A stretch of 64,000 nucleotides of DNA from Sphingobacterium sp. CZ-2 (GTDB taxonomy: Bacteria; Bacteroidota; Bacteroidia; Sphingobacteriales; Sphingobacteriaceae). Location: contig NZ_CP038159.1 in the NCBI RefSeq assembly GCF_004526235.1, forward strand, positions 2,852,001-2,916,000. Reading direction: 5' to 3'. Positions 41,799-51,050 of the stretch are shown piece by piece. Numbering within the stretch: the stretch's first letter is position 1; every line of letters begins with the position of its first letter. Under the pieces are notes generated by a model. That model worked only from the letters and a program-made list of their open reading frames with translations, ran no database searches and was not told where the DNA came from. Position numbers and translations under genes: made by a program.

Positions 41799-42491
41799 TC
41801 ATTGGAGGATTGCAAGTACGAAGTTTTTCCAAAAGTCTGTTCTGGGAATAATCATCAGCAACAGGATCTCAGCTATCCAACATCCTAAAAATAGGAGGTA
41901 GGGGCTTTTTAAAATAAGTTTTTGATAATTTATTTTTTCAAAAATAAGTATTGAAAAACTTACTAGAATAGGGAGTAGGACAGCTGCGAGTAATCCAGAT
42001 CCTGGATGGATCTGATTAAGTAATCTGGACATTCCAGGGTTTAGGATTACCAGGGAACAAGCAATAATAAAGGCAACATGCCATCGCTGATTTCTTGAAT
42101 TCATCATAGCAATGGTAAAATAGACCCCTAAAGATAGGGCATCAATAAACCCGATAAAGGAGGTCATCAAGGCTTTTTGTATGGAATATTCAAATTCACG
42201 TTCTGTTTGTTGCAAAACCAATAATAGGATACTAATAATCAAAAGCGGGATGAGGACGTAGGCAGTTTTACCTAATGATCGATGCAATCTCCATTTTCCT
42301 TTTGCTATCAGGATTGGCTGGATGATGAGTAGCACAAACCAACCTACAAATCCAATGAAATGGAGGTGGATCAGTAAGGGGAAATGTGAGAAATTGGGGA
42401 GGTGGCTAATATAAGAAGTATAAAAACCAGCTAGGGAAATTAATATAATCAGCATGAAGAGGCTGAAAATGAGCTTTATATTCCTGTCCAT
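41799..42491 (-). CDS. Seven-helix membrane protein, unknown (DUF2306-like)
   Basis: A 230-residue integral membrane protein with about seven hydrophobic helices. The first begins at IKLIFSLFMLIILISLAGFY. Conserved-looking His residues occur in LIHLHFIGFVGW and KWRLHRSLGK, a pattern seen in DUF2306-like proteins that may bind haem, though I cannot confirm it. Other strongly hydrophobic stretches follow. The gene is alone, with the esterase 71 nt further on the same strand. I do not recognise its function. Confidence 0.6.
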   Translation of the reverse strand: MDRNIKLIFSLFMLIILISLAGFYTSYISHLPNFSHFPLLIHLHFIGFVGWFVLLIIQPILIAKGKWRLHRSLGKTAYVLIPLLIISILLLVLQQTEREFEYSIQKALMTSFIGFIDALSLGVYFTIAMMNSRNQRWHVAFIIACSLVILNPGMSRLLNQIHPGSGLLAAVLLPILVSFSILIFEKINYQKLILKSPYLLFLGCWIAEILLLMIIPRTDFWKNFVLAILQ

Positions 42492-42562
42492 AAGATGTTG
42501 ATTGGTTAATAATTGGACAATATGATAGTTATAAAAATAAACGAAATTTGCTTTTTACAATC

Positions 42563-42592
42563 AAAAAAAATCTACCTAAAAAGGTAGATTTT
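42563..42592 (-). terminator. Rho-independent terminator of the SusCD-discoidin operon
   Basis: AAAATCTACCT (42567-42577) pairs perfectly with AGGTAGATTTT (42582-42592) around AAAA. On the minus strand the stem runs into an uninterrupted run of eight T. It lies 30 nt downstream of the last operon gene. Confidence 0.9.
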
Positions 42593-42621
42593 CTATTTTG
42601 TTTATTATTGAATAATGGAGA

Positions 42622-43500
42622 CTAGTTCATGACATAATTTTTTTCTGCCTCCAATTCTAAATCTGTAACAACCTTTACATACATTCTGAATTCACCCAGA
42701 TTAACATAATTTGTAGTTCCATTAACTTGAATAAACATGACCCGATAAAATTTAGATTGAAGTTGGGTTGGGAGATCAAAAGTTTTTTCTAAAGTTGGAG
42801 AATTGGTGTTTGTCACATCCAAAACTTCGGACGTCCATTCCCTTTTCCAAGTTGTACCATCTTCACTTGTTTCAACTCCTATAATTTCTGGCCTGCCCGC
42901 CGGAGAGTTTCTGCCTTGCCGCCAGAAATATCCTATTCTATCAACTTTTGTCGGTTCATTATAATTCACTTTGATCCAATGGGGTAAAGGGGCAACCCCA
43001 GAAGACCAAGCGGTATGCCAATAGGTGGCGATGTTATTGTCTACAAGATTTGATTTCGGTCCTTCAGTAGTCTCCTGTGTAAAGGTTTCCGTCATATTAT
43101 CCCGAATATCTATTTTATTGAATTGGGTGACAATGGGTCTTTTTATAGGCCGAACAGAAGTGCTCTTCAAAGATTCCGTGCCATAAGTCTTGCTTTGCTT
43201 ATGATGATGTACGGTTTGGAGTTCAAAAGTATATTCATTTTTATTAAGTAAACCACTGATCTGTACAGAATCGGTATATTTCGAAACATTAACTACTTTA
43301 GTTATGCCACCTGATTGGTACTTTATTTCAACATAAGTGAAATTGCTGTCTTTTGGCAATGTCCATTTTAGTAATGCTCCACCTACTATTGGTTTTGTAC
43401 TCAATGTTGAAATATTGGAAGGGATAGGAGCAATGTCCTTCTCCTTGCTGCAACTGATCGCAAGAGTTGCAAAGAGTAAGTATATAATTAGTTTTTTCAT
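42622..43500 (-). CDS. Lipoprotein with DUF4959-like and F5/8 type C (discoidin) domains
   Basis: A 292-residue lipoprotein with the lipobox ending in AISCSK (Cys 17). Residues ~35-120 look like the Fn3-type DUF4959 domain (KPIVGGALLKWTLPKDSNFT). The second half is an F5/8 type C or discoidin-like domain that begins with SNLVDNNIATYWHTAW and continues with HWIKVNYNEPTKVDRIGYFW. In relatives the pair is followed by more domains, so this is a short version. It is the third gene of the SusC-SusD operon and is presumably a surface-exposed glycan- or ligand-binding protein. No enzyme follows it before the terminator. Confidence 0.82.
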   Translation of the reverse strand: MKKLIIYLLFATLAISCSKEKDIAPIPSNISTLSTKPIVGGALLKWTLPKDSNFTYVEIKYQSGGITKVVNVSKYTDSVQISGLLNKNEYTFELQTVHHHKQSKTYGTESLKSTSVRPIKRPIVTQFNKIDIRDNMTETFTQETTEGPKSNLVDNNIATYWHTAWSSGVAPLPHWIKVNYNEPTKVDRIGYFWRQGRNSPAGRPEIIGVETSEDGTTWKREWTSEVLDVTNTNSPTLEKTFDLPTQLQSKFYRVMFIQVNGTTNYVNLGEFRMYVKVVTDLELEAEKNYVMN

Positions 43501-43516
43501 AATTAATTATCAAAAT

Positions 43517-45355
43517 TTAATAGCCGATATTTTGTACGATATTGGGATTCTTATTGATATCTGCTGTAGGAATTGGCATTAAATAGAAATCTGGAGAGCG
43601 AAATGCCCGAGGAAACTGAACTGTCACGATATTAAAAAATACATTATCAGTAGTTCCATTGATATTTAGGCCCTTAGCTTGGGTTCCTAATGCAGCTTCC
43701 GCTTCCACCCATCTCCTTAAATCCCAAAATCGGTGGTTTTCCAGGTAAAACTCAATCGTGCGTTCTTGTCGAACTATACTTCTCAATTGTTCTTGAGTCG
43801 TTGCACCTCCGATTGGAGCCCATGATACATCGATCTTAGGAATGCCTGCACGAACCCTAACCTTATCGATATACGTTTTTGCCAATGGAATATTCCCTGC
43901 GTCATATTCAATCAACGCTTCAGCATAGCCCAAGTATAATTCTGCTAAACGAATTAATGGCCAAGGATAAGATTCTGTAATCGTAGGCTGCATCTCTCGA
44001 TCTTGGGATGCTCCAAATTGAGGGCTGACCCCTTTTTTATTTAAAAATCCGGTTGGCGAATAATTGTTACTTCTTCCTTTTATTCCATGAGCATCATTCT
44101 TTCTGAACTGCGTTAATGTTCTATTGGATCCATCAGGTCGTAGTACCTCGTAATACCCATTATGGTAAGCAATCCAAGCTTCATATCGAGGTTCCCTGTT
44201 CAAATTCAGATTCAAGGTACTACCTCCGGATGCTGCATTGCCTATCCCATATCTGCCTGCATAATCATAGGCCGGGTCCTTATCAATTGGAAGCCCATTT
44301 TTGCTATAAAACTTTTCCAACATCGATATGGTTGGTGAAATACCATTATAAGCTCCGGGGTTTAAATAAGGAGTGCTTTTGTTCTGAAAATCGTAAGTTC
44401 CTTCCCTGCGCGTATCTGTCCATATTAATTCACTGGAATATTTGTCAATAAAAGTATACCGCAAATCTTTTTGAGTCTGGTTTGTAGGAAGCCCCGTAAC
44501 CTGTGAGTTTTCATATAATACATGCCCATTGGATTCAGCTAATTCTATAGCTTCCTTATAAGCGTCGATGGCGGCTTTCCATTTTTCTTTATCGTAACTG
44601 GTTGGAATAAGTAATTTCCCATCATTGTTTTTGAAATCTGCATAAAAGCTTGGCCTATGTCCTCCACCTCCATTGAATAAAGGTGAGGCCGCATATAATA
44701 ACATCCGAGCTTTTATGGATTTTGCGGCAATTTTTGTGGCGAGGCCATATTGTGAGCCTATGCGTTTTGGGGGTAATATTTCCGCCGCCTCATCCAATTT
44801 GGTTACAATAAAATTAACCGACTCTTCATAAGTTGCTCGAGCCTTATATCCAGAAGCGGGTTGTTCTAAATCTTCCACACCTTCTACAAGGATGATAGGG
44901 CCATACATTCTGGCCAATAAAAAATGATAATAACCAATCAGGAACTTTGCCTGTGCTAGGTAATCTTCTTTTTTAGCGTCCGAAAGCCCTGGGATTTTAT
45001 CTAAATTGACGATAAGTAAGTTTGTTTGTCGTATGCCCTTATACAGATTTGCCCAATAAGTGATTACCGGGTTAGAGGCTGAAAATGTTCCCTTTGGGAA
45101 TTGGGCAAAAGACTCATGTTCAAAAGAAGAAATTACCTCATCTGTTGTCATAAGATCAATGGAATACGTGCCGTTTCGAACGGTCGGTAAAAAGCTGTAG
45201 CAGGTATAAAGGAATCGTTCTGCTGCAAACTCATCCTTAAAGGCATCTTTTTCTGTTGGTCTTTCATCTGGTACTACATCCAAGAATTGGTTACATCCCA
45301 TCATAAAAATGGATATGAACAGGAGCAATGGTATGGTTCTAAAATATTTTTTCAT
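43517..45355 (-). CDS. SusD/RagB-family surface lipoprotein
   Basis: A 612-residue SusD protein with a lipobox ending in FMMGCNQF (Cys 21). The family shape is visible: DAFKDEFAAERFLYTCYSFL, then AQAKFLIGYYHFLLARMYGP and AKSIKARMLLYAASPLFNGG as TPR-like helices, and LIRLAELYLGYAEALIEYDA with RQERTIEFYLENHRFWDLRR at the C-terminus. The stop is 16 nt from the start of the downstream lipoprotein, and the start is 11 nt from the SusC stop. It is longer than the SusD at 17920 and is the surface lid of the same transporter. Confidence 0.93.
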   Translation of the reverse strand: MKKYFRTIPLLLFISIFMMGCNQFLDVVPDERPTEKDAFKDEFAAERFLYTCYSFLPTVRNGTYSIDLMTTDEVISSFEHESFAQFPKGTFSASNPVITYWANLYKGIRQTNLLIVNLDKIPGLSDAKKEDYLAQAKFLIGYYHFLLARMYGPIILVEGVEDLEQPASGYKARATYEESVNFIVTKLDEAAEILPPKRIGSQYGLATKIAAKSIKARMLLYAASPLFNGGGGHRPSFYADFKNNDGKLLIPTSYDKEKWKAAIDAYKEAIELAESNGHVLYENSQVTGLPTNQTQKDLRYTFIDKYSSELIWTDTRREGTYDFQNKSTPYLNPGAYNGISPTISMLEKFYSKNGLPIDKDPAYDYAGRYGIGNAASGGSTLNLNLNREPRYEAWIAYHNGYYEVLRPDGSNRTLTQFRKNDAHGIKGRSNNYSPTGFLNKKGVSPQFGASQDREMQPTITESYPWPLIRLAELYLGYAEALIEYDAGNIPLAKTYIDKVRVRAGIPKIDVSWAPIGGATTQEQLRSIVRQERTIEFYLENHRFWDLRRWVEAEAALGTQAKGLNINGTTDNVFFNIVTVQFPRAFRSPDFYLMPIPTADINKNPNIVQNIGY

Positions 45356-45366
45356 AATGTTTTTTC

Positions 45367-48300
45367 CTAATTAAATGTCATTTGAATACCCATATTGATT
45401 ACCCTTTGAGTGGGGTACTTAAGGCCGGCGCCTCCACCTTCTTCAGGATCCCATAATTTGAATTTGCTAAATATCAGCAGGTTCTGCCCGCTCGCATAAA
45501 ATCTTAAGAATTTATAGGTGTAACCCATTTCCATGTTTTTCAACTTTAGGAATCCCGCATCTCTCAACCAATAATTTGATGCTGCTGTATTGTTAGGGTT
45601 ATCCAATTTACTTAAACGAGGGTAGGCAGCATAGATATTTGGGTTTGAAGGGCTCCAGTGGTCGTCTGCAATGAATTGTAGCACATTCCTTTGGTCCGAT
45701 GTGCCAAAAGGGTGAAATCCATTCATCATGAGTGAGCTTCTGGCTGCACCTTGGAAAAACATAGAAATATCAAAACGTTTATATTGAAAGGATGGTCCAA
45801 ATCCATATACGATTTCTGGAGTGGTAGGATAACCCATCCTGATCCTGTCATCGGAATTTACTATTCTATCGCCATTGAAGTCCCGGTATTTAATATCACC
45901 CGCTGTAATAAATCCTCCGATCTGCTGTAAAGGGCTTGCAAGGACTTCAGCATGGTCTATAAATAGCCTTTCCGCATCATATCCTAATAAAGTATTGATT
46001 GGATGTCCTTCCTGTTTCAGGTTTTTTGCCCTCATAAATTCAGGTTCATCATAGGAAGTGACTATATTCGAGGCATAGGTCATGGTTCCCTTTATCGTCA
46101 GGTTGGTGTGATCATTGAAACTTTTGAAATAATCCAAAGAGATATCGATACCTTTCGCTTTTACACTTCCTAGGTTTCCATAAATGGTGGTTCCAGATGT
46201 TCCTAAATAATCAGGGATGGTTTGCCTGGAGAGAAAAATGTTGGAACGGTTTTCTTTATAACCTTCAATAACGAGGTTTATAGACCTAAATAAGCCTAAT
46301 TCTAAAGCGAGATTATATTGTTCAGATATTTCCCAAGTGATGTTCTGGTTTTCGAACCTATTATAAATTGGTCCGTTGAGGGTATAATCCTGTGAAATAC
46401 CCGTGGTAAAGGAAGGGGCGCCTGTCAGGTTTATATCCGATAGATAAATAAACCGTGCAGGCGTGCCATCAGGTTGTAAGATCTGGTCATTTCCAGCCCT
46501 TCCCCAAGAGCCACGTAATTTTAGGTTGTGTACCACAGGGGTTAGGGGTTGGAAAAATGGTTCATTACTTACAATATATCCAAGTCCGAGGGAGGGGAAG
46601 AATCCAAATTTTTTCCCTTTGATAAAGTTCTCCGACCCATTGTATCCCATGGTAAACTGGGCGAGGTATTTACTGTCGTATGCATAGGAAAAGCGTCCAG
46701 AATAAGATTGTGTCCGTCTAGGTAAGGACGTAATCAAGTCCGAAGGCGAATTTACGTTATAATCCGTTTGGTAATAAACCATAACCCCGTTCACATCATG
46801 TTTGTCATAAAAAGTCCGGTTATAATTTAAACCAGCTTCCATATACATTGACCGATCTCCTGCTGTGGTGTTGGTTGTTTCTAAAGTCTCATTTAGAACG
46901 GTTCCTACACGACCTAATTCATACTTATATTTACCTTCCGGGTCAAGTTTATAATTTAAGATTTCGAAATTGTTGACACCCCTTGAGCGGTTGGTCTGCG
47001 TAATGGATAGGTTTTTAAAGGAGGCTAAGGCTCTAAAATTCAGTCCTTTCGTGATGATGTCTAATTTTTGATCCACATCCAAGATAGCCATTAATGTGCT
47101 TTCAAAACGTGAGCGGTATCCACTCATCATCTTCGCGTAAGGATTTAGGAACCCATTATTGATTCGACCTCCCGTTTTTCCGCCAAATAGATAACCTTCG
47201 GGAAATTTCTCATCATTCGGAAATAACAAGGGGAAATCAACAGGATTTGCATTTATGGCATTGGTAAAAATGTCAGAAATATTATCGTTCGGGCCTTTTA
47301 AGTCCCGTAATTGTGTATTCAATTTTAACGATGCTTTTGTAGAGGAGGTAATCTGAGAAAAGATGTTGTTCTGAAAGGTATACCTATTCACTTTCAGATT
47401 TGAATTGTAGGTGTTCAATTCAGAATTCCTCAACATACCATTATCGTTATTGAATGTTCCACTCATAAAATAATCCACACGTGGACCGCCCCCTTGCACA
47501 TTTACATTGACTGTTCTACTTTGCGCATGTTGTTTAAACATTTCGTTGTACCAATTCACATTAGGGAAGATCAAGGGATCTAAATTATTTCGAGTTCCTT
47601 CTATTTTAGAAGAGGTGTATAGAACCTCACCTGTCCCTCTTCCGGACACAGCTTCATTAAATAATTCCATGAATCTTGTACCATCCACAAATTGGGGTAC
47701 AAACGTAGGGGTCGTGATACCGTTATCAAATCGCATGTTGATCTTGGCCTTGTCGAGGTTTCTTCCTCTTTTGGTGGTTACAATCATCACCCCATTAGCC
47801 CCTCTAGTACCATATATGGCAGTGGCATTTGCATCTTTAAGAATAGAAAAGCTTTCTATGGCTTCGGGTGCAATTGCGTTAAGATCATTGGTGGAGGCTG
47901 GGACGCCATCGATGATGATCAGTGGCGAATTTACACCTGAGAAGGTGGAAATTCCTCGAATGTAAAAATTAGAACCATCCGCTCCAGGCTCTCCAGTTCG
48001 TTGAAAGGCAACCACGCCTGCTAATCTTCCCGCCAAAGCATTGGAAAGATTAGCCGTTGGAACCCGGAGGTCTTCGGGTTTTACAGTGGTGATAGATCCT
48101 ACCAGGGTACTTTTCTTCTGTACACCTAATCCGGTAACTACCACCTCTTCAATACCTTCCTCATCCTCCAATAAGGTGATGACGATATCCTGCTTCTCCT
48201 CAGATACAGTGTACTCTTGCTGTAGATAGCCTACATAGGAAAAATCCAACACTGAATTTTTAGGTACATCGATGATAAAGCGACCGTTTGCATCCGTAGA

Positions 48301-48549
48301 TGTCTTCTTTCTCGGATTATCTTTCAATGAAATGGAAACCCCTACCATCGGTTCCCCAGCATCATTTTTAACAATTCCTGTAACAGTAATCTCCTGTTGT
48401 TTTTGTTCTATTTCTCTCAGGTAGGAATGGGGTGAATATTCCTCTCGAGCTAAGCCAAAGCTGGGCAGTATGGCTATCACTGAGCCTATTAAACATGTTC
48501 TCACCCATGTAGAGAAAGAAATAAATTTACTTTGATTAGTATAATTCAT
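45367..48549 (-). CDS. SusC/RagA TonB-linked outer-membrane transporter
   Basis: A 1060-residue receptor without an STN domain. The signal region is near residues 17-35. The CarboxypepD_reg domain (about 52-135, TVTGIVKNDAGEPMVGVSIS) precedes the conserved SusC segment VVVTGLGVQKKSTLVGSI. The plug follows (ANLSNALAGRLAGVVAFQRT, SPLIIIDGVPASTNDLNAIA, AIESFSILKDANATAIYGTR), then the barrel to the terminal aromatic residue (GIQMTFN). No FecI/FecR pair is nearby and no STN is present, so regulation must be different from the 12.6-kb system. Substrate unknown; there is no neighbouring CAZyme. Confidence 0.94.
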   Translation of the reverse strand: MNYTNQSKFISFSTWVRTCLIGSVIAILPSFGLAREEYSPHSYLREIEQKQQEITVTGIVKNDAGEPMVGVSISLKDNPRKKTSTDANGRFIIDVPKNSVLDFSYVGYLQQEYTVSEEKQDIVITLLEDEEGIEEVVVTGLGVQKKSTLVGSITTVKPEDLRVPTANLSNALAGRLAGVVAFQRTGEPGADGSNFYIRGISTFSGVNSPLIIIDGVPASTNDLNAIAPEAIESFSILKDANATAIYGTRGANGVMIVTTKRGRNLDKAKINMRFDNGITTPTFVPQFVDGTRFMELFNEAVSGRGTGEVLYTSSKIEGTRNNLDPLIFPNVNWYNEMFKQHAQSRTVNVNVQGGGPRVDYFMSGTFNNDNGMLRNSELNTYNSNLKVNRYTFQNNIFSQITSSTKASLKLNTQLRDLKGPNDNISDIFTNAINANPVDFPLLFPNDEKFPEGYLFGGKTGGRINNGFLNPYAKMMSGYRSRFESTLMAILDVDQKLDIITKGLNFRALASFKNLSITQTNRSRGVNNFEILNYKLDPEGKYKYELGRVGTVLNETLETTNTTAGDRSMYMEAGLNYNRTFYDKHDVNGVMVYYQTDYNVNSPSDLITSLPRRTQSYSGRFSYAYDSKYLAQFTMGYNGSENFIKGKKFGFFPSLGLGYIVSNEPFFQPLTPVVHNLKLRGSWGRAGNDQILQPDGTPARFIYLSDINLTGAPSFTTGISQDYTLNGPIYNRFENQNITWEISEQYNLALELGLFRSINLVIEGYKENRSNIFLSRQTIPDYLGTSGTTIYGNLGSVKAKGIDISLDYFKSFNDHTNLTIKGTMTYASNIVTSYDEPEFMRAKNLKQEGHPINTLLGYDAERLFIDHAEVLASPLQQIGGFITAGDIKYRDFNGDRIVNSDDRIRMGYPTTPEIVYGFGPSFQYKRFDISMFFQGAARSSLMMNGFHPFGTSDQRNVLQFIADDHWSPSNPNIYAAYPRLSKLDNPNNTAASNYWLRDAGFLKLKNMEMGYTYKFLRFYASGQNLLIFSKFKLWDPEEGGGAGLKYPTQRVINMGIQMTFN

Positions 48550-48868
48550 ACATCTTTTAATTGGTATTGGTGAATATTTGGTTAATTATTAGATTTTTGG
48601 TTGTAATCCATTACAATAATATAAAAGATAGTTAAAAATATATTTTAGAAATTTAACGAAATCGATTGCGTGAAAATTATAAATTTAAAAATATAATATA
48701 GTTTTAATAAAATTATTTAATAGAATAATAATATTCAATTATTGTTCTTAACACTATAATATTTATAATTGATTTTATATTTTTAGAATATTAGGGCGTT
48801 TTTGCGCGGCTAGTGTGATAATTATTAAAATTTTTATCTTAACTTTAATAGACAAAAAACATTTTCAT
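48550..48868. other. 319-bp AT-rich divergent intergenic region
   Basis: This spacer holds the upstream regions of the SusC gene (minus) and of the small membrane protein (plus). It is very AT-rich, with many A/T runs. I found no exact TAnnTTTG box in the right place and no operator-like palindrome, so no promoter is called. Confidence 0.4.
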
Positions 48869-49084
48869 ATGTTAGCATTTATCGATTATTCCGCAAACCC
48901 ATTGTTAACAGTAATTTATATAATCCTATTTATCCACGTTTATTTTGTAGTGCGTTACTGTGTGGGTAATATTATTATTTATCATGATCGCACTCCCGCG
49001 GAACGCTTCCTTGATTTTCTGAAGGTGGTTTTTATTCCTATCGTCGGATATATTTGGGTCTTGCGATCTCAAGCAAATGACTAA
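48869..49084 (+). CDS. Small two-helix membrane protein (71 aa), unknown
   Basis: The open frame begins at 48815, but ATG 48869 gives MLAFIDYSANPLLTVIYIIL, which is the likely start of a protein of 71 residues. It has two hydrophobic segments: about residues 9-28 and about 50-66 (FIPIVGYIWVL). Between them is VVRYCVGNIIIYHDRTPAERF, with basic and acidic residues. The layout is close to small PLDc_N-type membrane proteins, but this is uncertain. The stop codon is 5 nt from the ATG of the macrolide phosphotransferase gene, so the two are probably co-translated. Confidence 0.6.
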   Translation: MLAFIDYSANPLLTVIYIILFIHVYFVVRYCVGNIIIYHDRTPAERFLDFLKVVFIPIVGYIWVLRSQAND

Positions 49085-49089
49085 CCAAT

Positions 49090-49968
49090 ATGATTGACCA
49101 AGAGATCAAGAACCTCGCAAAAGAACATGGCTTAAACTTAACCGATCAGATCCATTTCAGTGAGATGGGTATTGATTTTAGGGTCGGAATGGCGAAGGAT
49201 ATCCAAGGAAAAGAATGGATATTAAGAATCCCTCGACGCCCTGAGATGCTAAAACAAATCCAGGAAGAAAAGAATATCCTAAGTTTTGTCCAACCCTTTT
49301 TAAAGGTAGAAATCCCTGATTGGGTCATCAGTACAGAAAGATTGGTTGCCTATCCTGCTTTAAAGGGAAACCCCGTTTTAACCTACGATGCCTCTTATGC
49401 AGTGAAATGGAATATGGACCAACATAATCCGCATTTTGTTTCTTCTTTAGCCCATACGCTCTACGATCTGCACCAGATCCCTGCAGAGAAAGCTAAAAAG
49501 AATCACATAAAAATGATGGATGCCGGAGATCTCCGACCTGAAATTGATAGCCGCTTAACCCTGGTCAAATCAGAGCTTGGTATTTCGGAAGAACTGGAAT
49601 CAAGATATAAAGCCTGGCTGCAACAGGATGCATTGTGGCCTGATTTTACAAGTTTCATCCATGGCGATTTATATGCAGGGCATATTTTAACTAATCAAGC
49701 TGGAGAAATTACAGGTATTATCGATTGGACGACCGCTCAGTTTGGTGATCCATCCATTGACTTCAGTGGCCACCTAAATGTCTTTGGTGAAGAAAGCCTT
49801 AAGGAGTTGATTCAAGCTTACGAAAGGTTGGGAGGGAAGACCTGGGACAAACTATTTGAGCAAACAGTTGAAAGAGCAGCCGCATCCGCGCTTGCCTATG
49901 GATATTTTGCTATCCTGACACAGGATGATACCCACATCAAAGGAGCTAAATCCTTATTGGGTGTTTGA
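49090..49968 (+). CDS. Macrolide 2'-phosphotransferase (Mph family) homologue
   Basis: A 292-residue aminoglycoside/macrolide kinase-fold enzyme. The kinase-like motifs include the ATP-binding ILRIPRRPEM, the catalytic loop HGDLYAGHILTN with His191 and Asp193, and the metal-binding GIIDWTTAQFGDPSIDF. LVAYPALKGNPVLT and the ending AYERLGGKTWDKLFEQTVER closely follow the plan of Mph(A)/Mph-type enzymes, so inactivation of macrolides by phosphorylation at the 2'-OH is a fair prediction. No mobile element or integron is near, so it seems a resident chromosomal homologue. It follows the 71-residue membrane protein by 5 nt and has a strong terminator. Confidence 0.85.
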   Translation: MIDQEIKNLAKEHGLNLTDQIHFSEMGIDFRVGMAKDIQGKEWILRIPRRPEMLKQIQEEKNILSFVQPFLKVEIPDWVISTERLVAYPALKGNPVLTYDASYAVKWNMDQHNPHFVSSLAHTLYDLHQIPAEKAKKNHIKMMDAGDLRPEIDSRLTLVKSELGISEELESRYKAWLQQDALWPDFTSFIHGDLYAGHILTNQAGEITGIIDWTTAQFGDPSIDFSGHLNVFGEESLKELIQAYERLGGKTWDKLFEQTVERAAASALAYGYFAILTQDDTHIKGAKSLLGV

Positions 49969-50003
49969 TAAATTTTTAAGGACCAAAACTTTCACAAAAT
50001 AAA

Positions 50004-50035
50004 AAATGGCATCTAGAATTTTCTAGATGCCATTT
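50004..50035. terminator. Bidirectional terminator between convergent genes
   Basis: AAATGGCATCTAGAA (50004-50018) is the exact reverse complement of TTCTAGATGCCATTT (50021-50035) around TT. The flanking A and T runs allow it to end both the Mph transcript and the minus-strand SusCD-FAS1 operon. Confidence 0.88.
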
Positions 50036-50055
50036 CAATTCCATTCCAAAAAAGA

Positions 50056-51048
50056 TTAAGGAACGCGAGTAACTTGTGGAACAATGACTTCGATCAAATA
50101 AGTTCCAGGTGCATACGTTCTAAAAGAAAAACGTGCATTACAAGAATAGGTATTGTATGGAAGGCCAAGGCTATCATCATACTTAACATATTGTGCTGGT
50201 ATGCGGTAATAGTAGTTAAAACCATTACCCAAAGAGTTCAATGGGAAAGGTACTACACCGAAAGCAAATTCCATACGATCGTCAAATAATTGAGTCGAGA
50301 TCGCATAATCCTGCATGGTCTGCAAGAAACCTGGTGTATTACCACTATTTGGTCGTCTTGCAATCTCACCTTTGTTAGGATTGAAAGCATTTCCATTCTT
50401 ATCCACAATCTTCACGATTACTTTGTCTCCAGTTTCTGAAGTACGGGTAACGCGGATGTGCTCTACTCCACTGGTAATTACTTTAGTCGTTCCTTCTGCA
50501 CCCACTTTCATCGCTACGGTAGAACGTATGGCTGGTATTTCGAAAAATGGAGCAGAAACAAGGTCAAACGATCCGATGTCTTTATAAAATTTGGTTCCAG
50601 TTGGATTGCTGATTTCCAAATCAAATTTATACTTCCCTAAAGGAAGGTTGACAGTCGTATAATTTGCTTCGATCTGACCAGATACCGGGTTGATCACAAT
50701 TGGATGGATCATGGTATCAATACGTTTTGCATTGATCTGCTCTAAGGTAGTGTCTTTTTTCGGATCATATAACGCTTTCCACACCTTATGGGCATAAGTC
50801 TTCTCGAACAAAGGGGTCACATTTTCACCTGTCTCGCGGTTGTATACATTGACCAATTTAATGTTCAATGGTTTTGTAGATCCCTCTGGATTAATTGCAG
50901 TGGAAACGTAGGCTCTTCCCTGTTGAATGGTAGAAGGCTGAACCTCATATCTAATAATATTACTCAAGTTTCCATCAGGAATCTTTTTACAAGCTCCAGT
51001 TGCTAAAGTACCTAACAAGAGAGCAGCAATTATATATTTATTCTTCAT
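50056..51048 (-). CDS. Lipoprotein of the SusCD-FAS1 operon (DUF5007-like)
   Basis: A 330-residue lipoprotein with the lipobox ending in LATGACKK (about Cys 20). The mature part, starting IPDGNLSNIIRYEVQPSTIQ, is rich in beta strands, and LPLGKYKFDLEISNPTGTKF is a further typical stretch. I recall similar proteins as DUF5007 next to fasciclin-domain proteins, but that name is from memory. It is the last gene of the operon, 2 nt after the FAS1 gene, and is followed by a strong shared terminator. The position implies a surface accessory protein. Confidence 0.65.
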   Translation of the reverse strand: MKNKYIIAALLLGTLATGACKKIPDGNLSNIIRYEVQPSTIQQGRAYVSTAINPEGSTKPLNIKLVNVYNRETGENVTPLFEKTYAHKVWKALYDPKKDTTLEQINAKRIDTMIHPIVINPVSGQIEANYTTVNLPLGKYKFDLEISNPTGTKFYKDIGSFDLVSAPFFEIPAIRSTVAMKVGAEGTTKVITSGVEHIRVTRTSETGDKVIVKIVDKNGNAFNPNKGEIARRPNSGNTPGFLQTMQDYAISTQLFDDRMEFAFGVVPFPLNSLGNGFNYYYRIPAQYVKYDDSLGLPYNTYSCNARFSFRTYAPGTYLIEVIVPQVTRVP

Positions 51049-51050
51049 GG

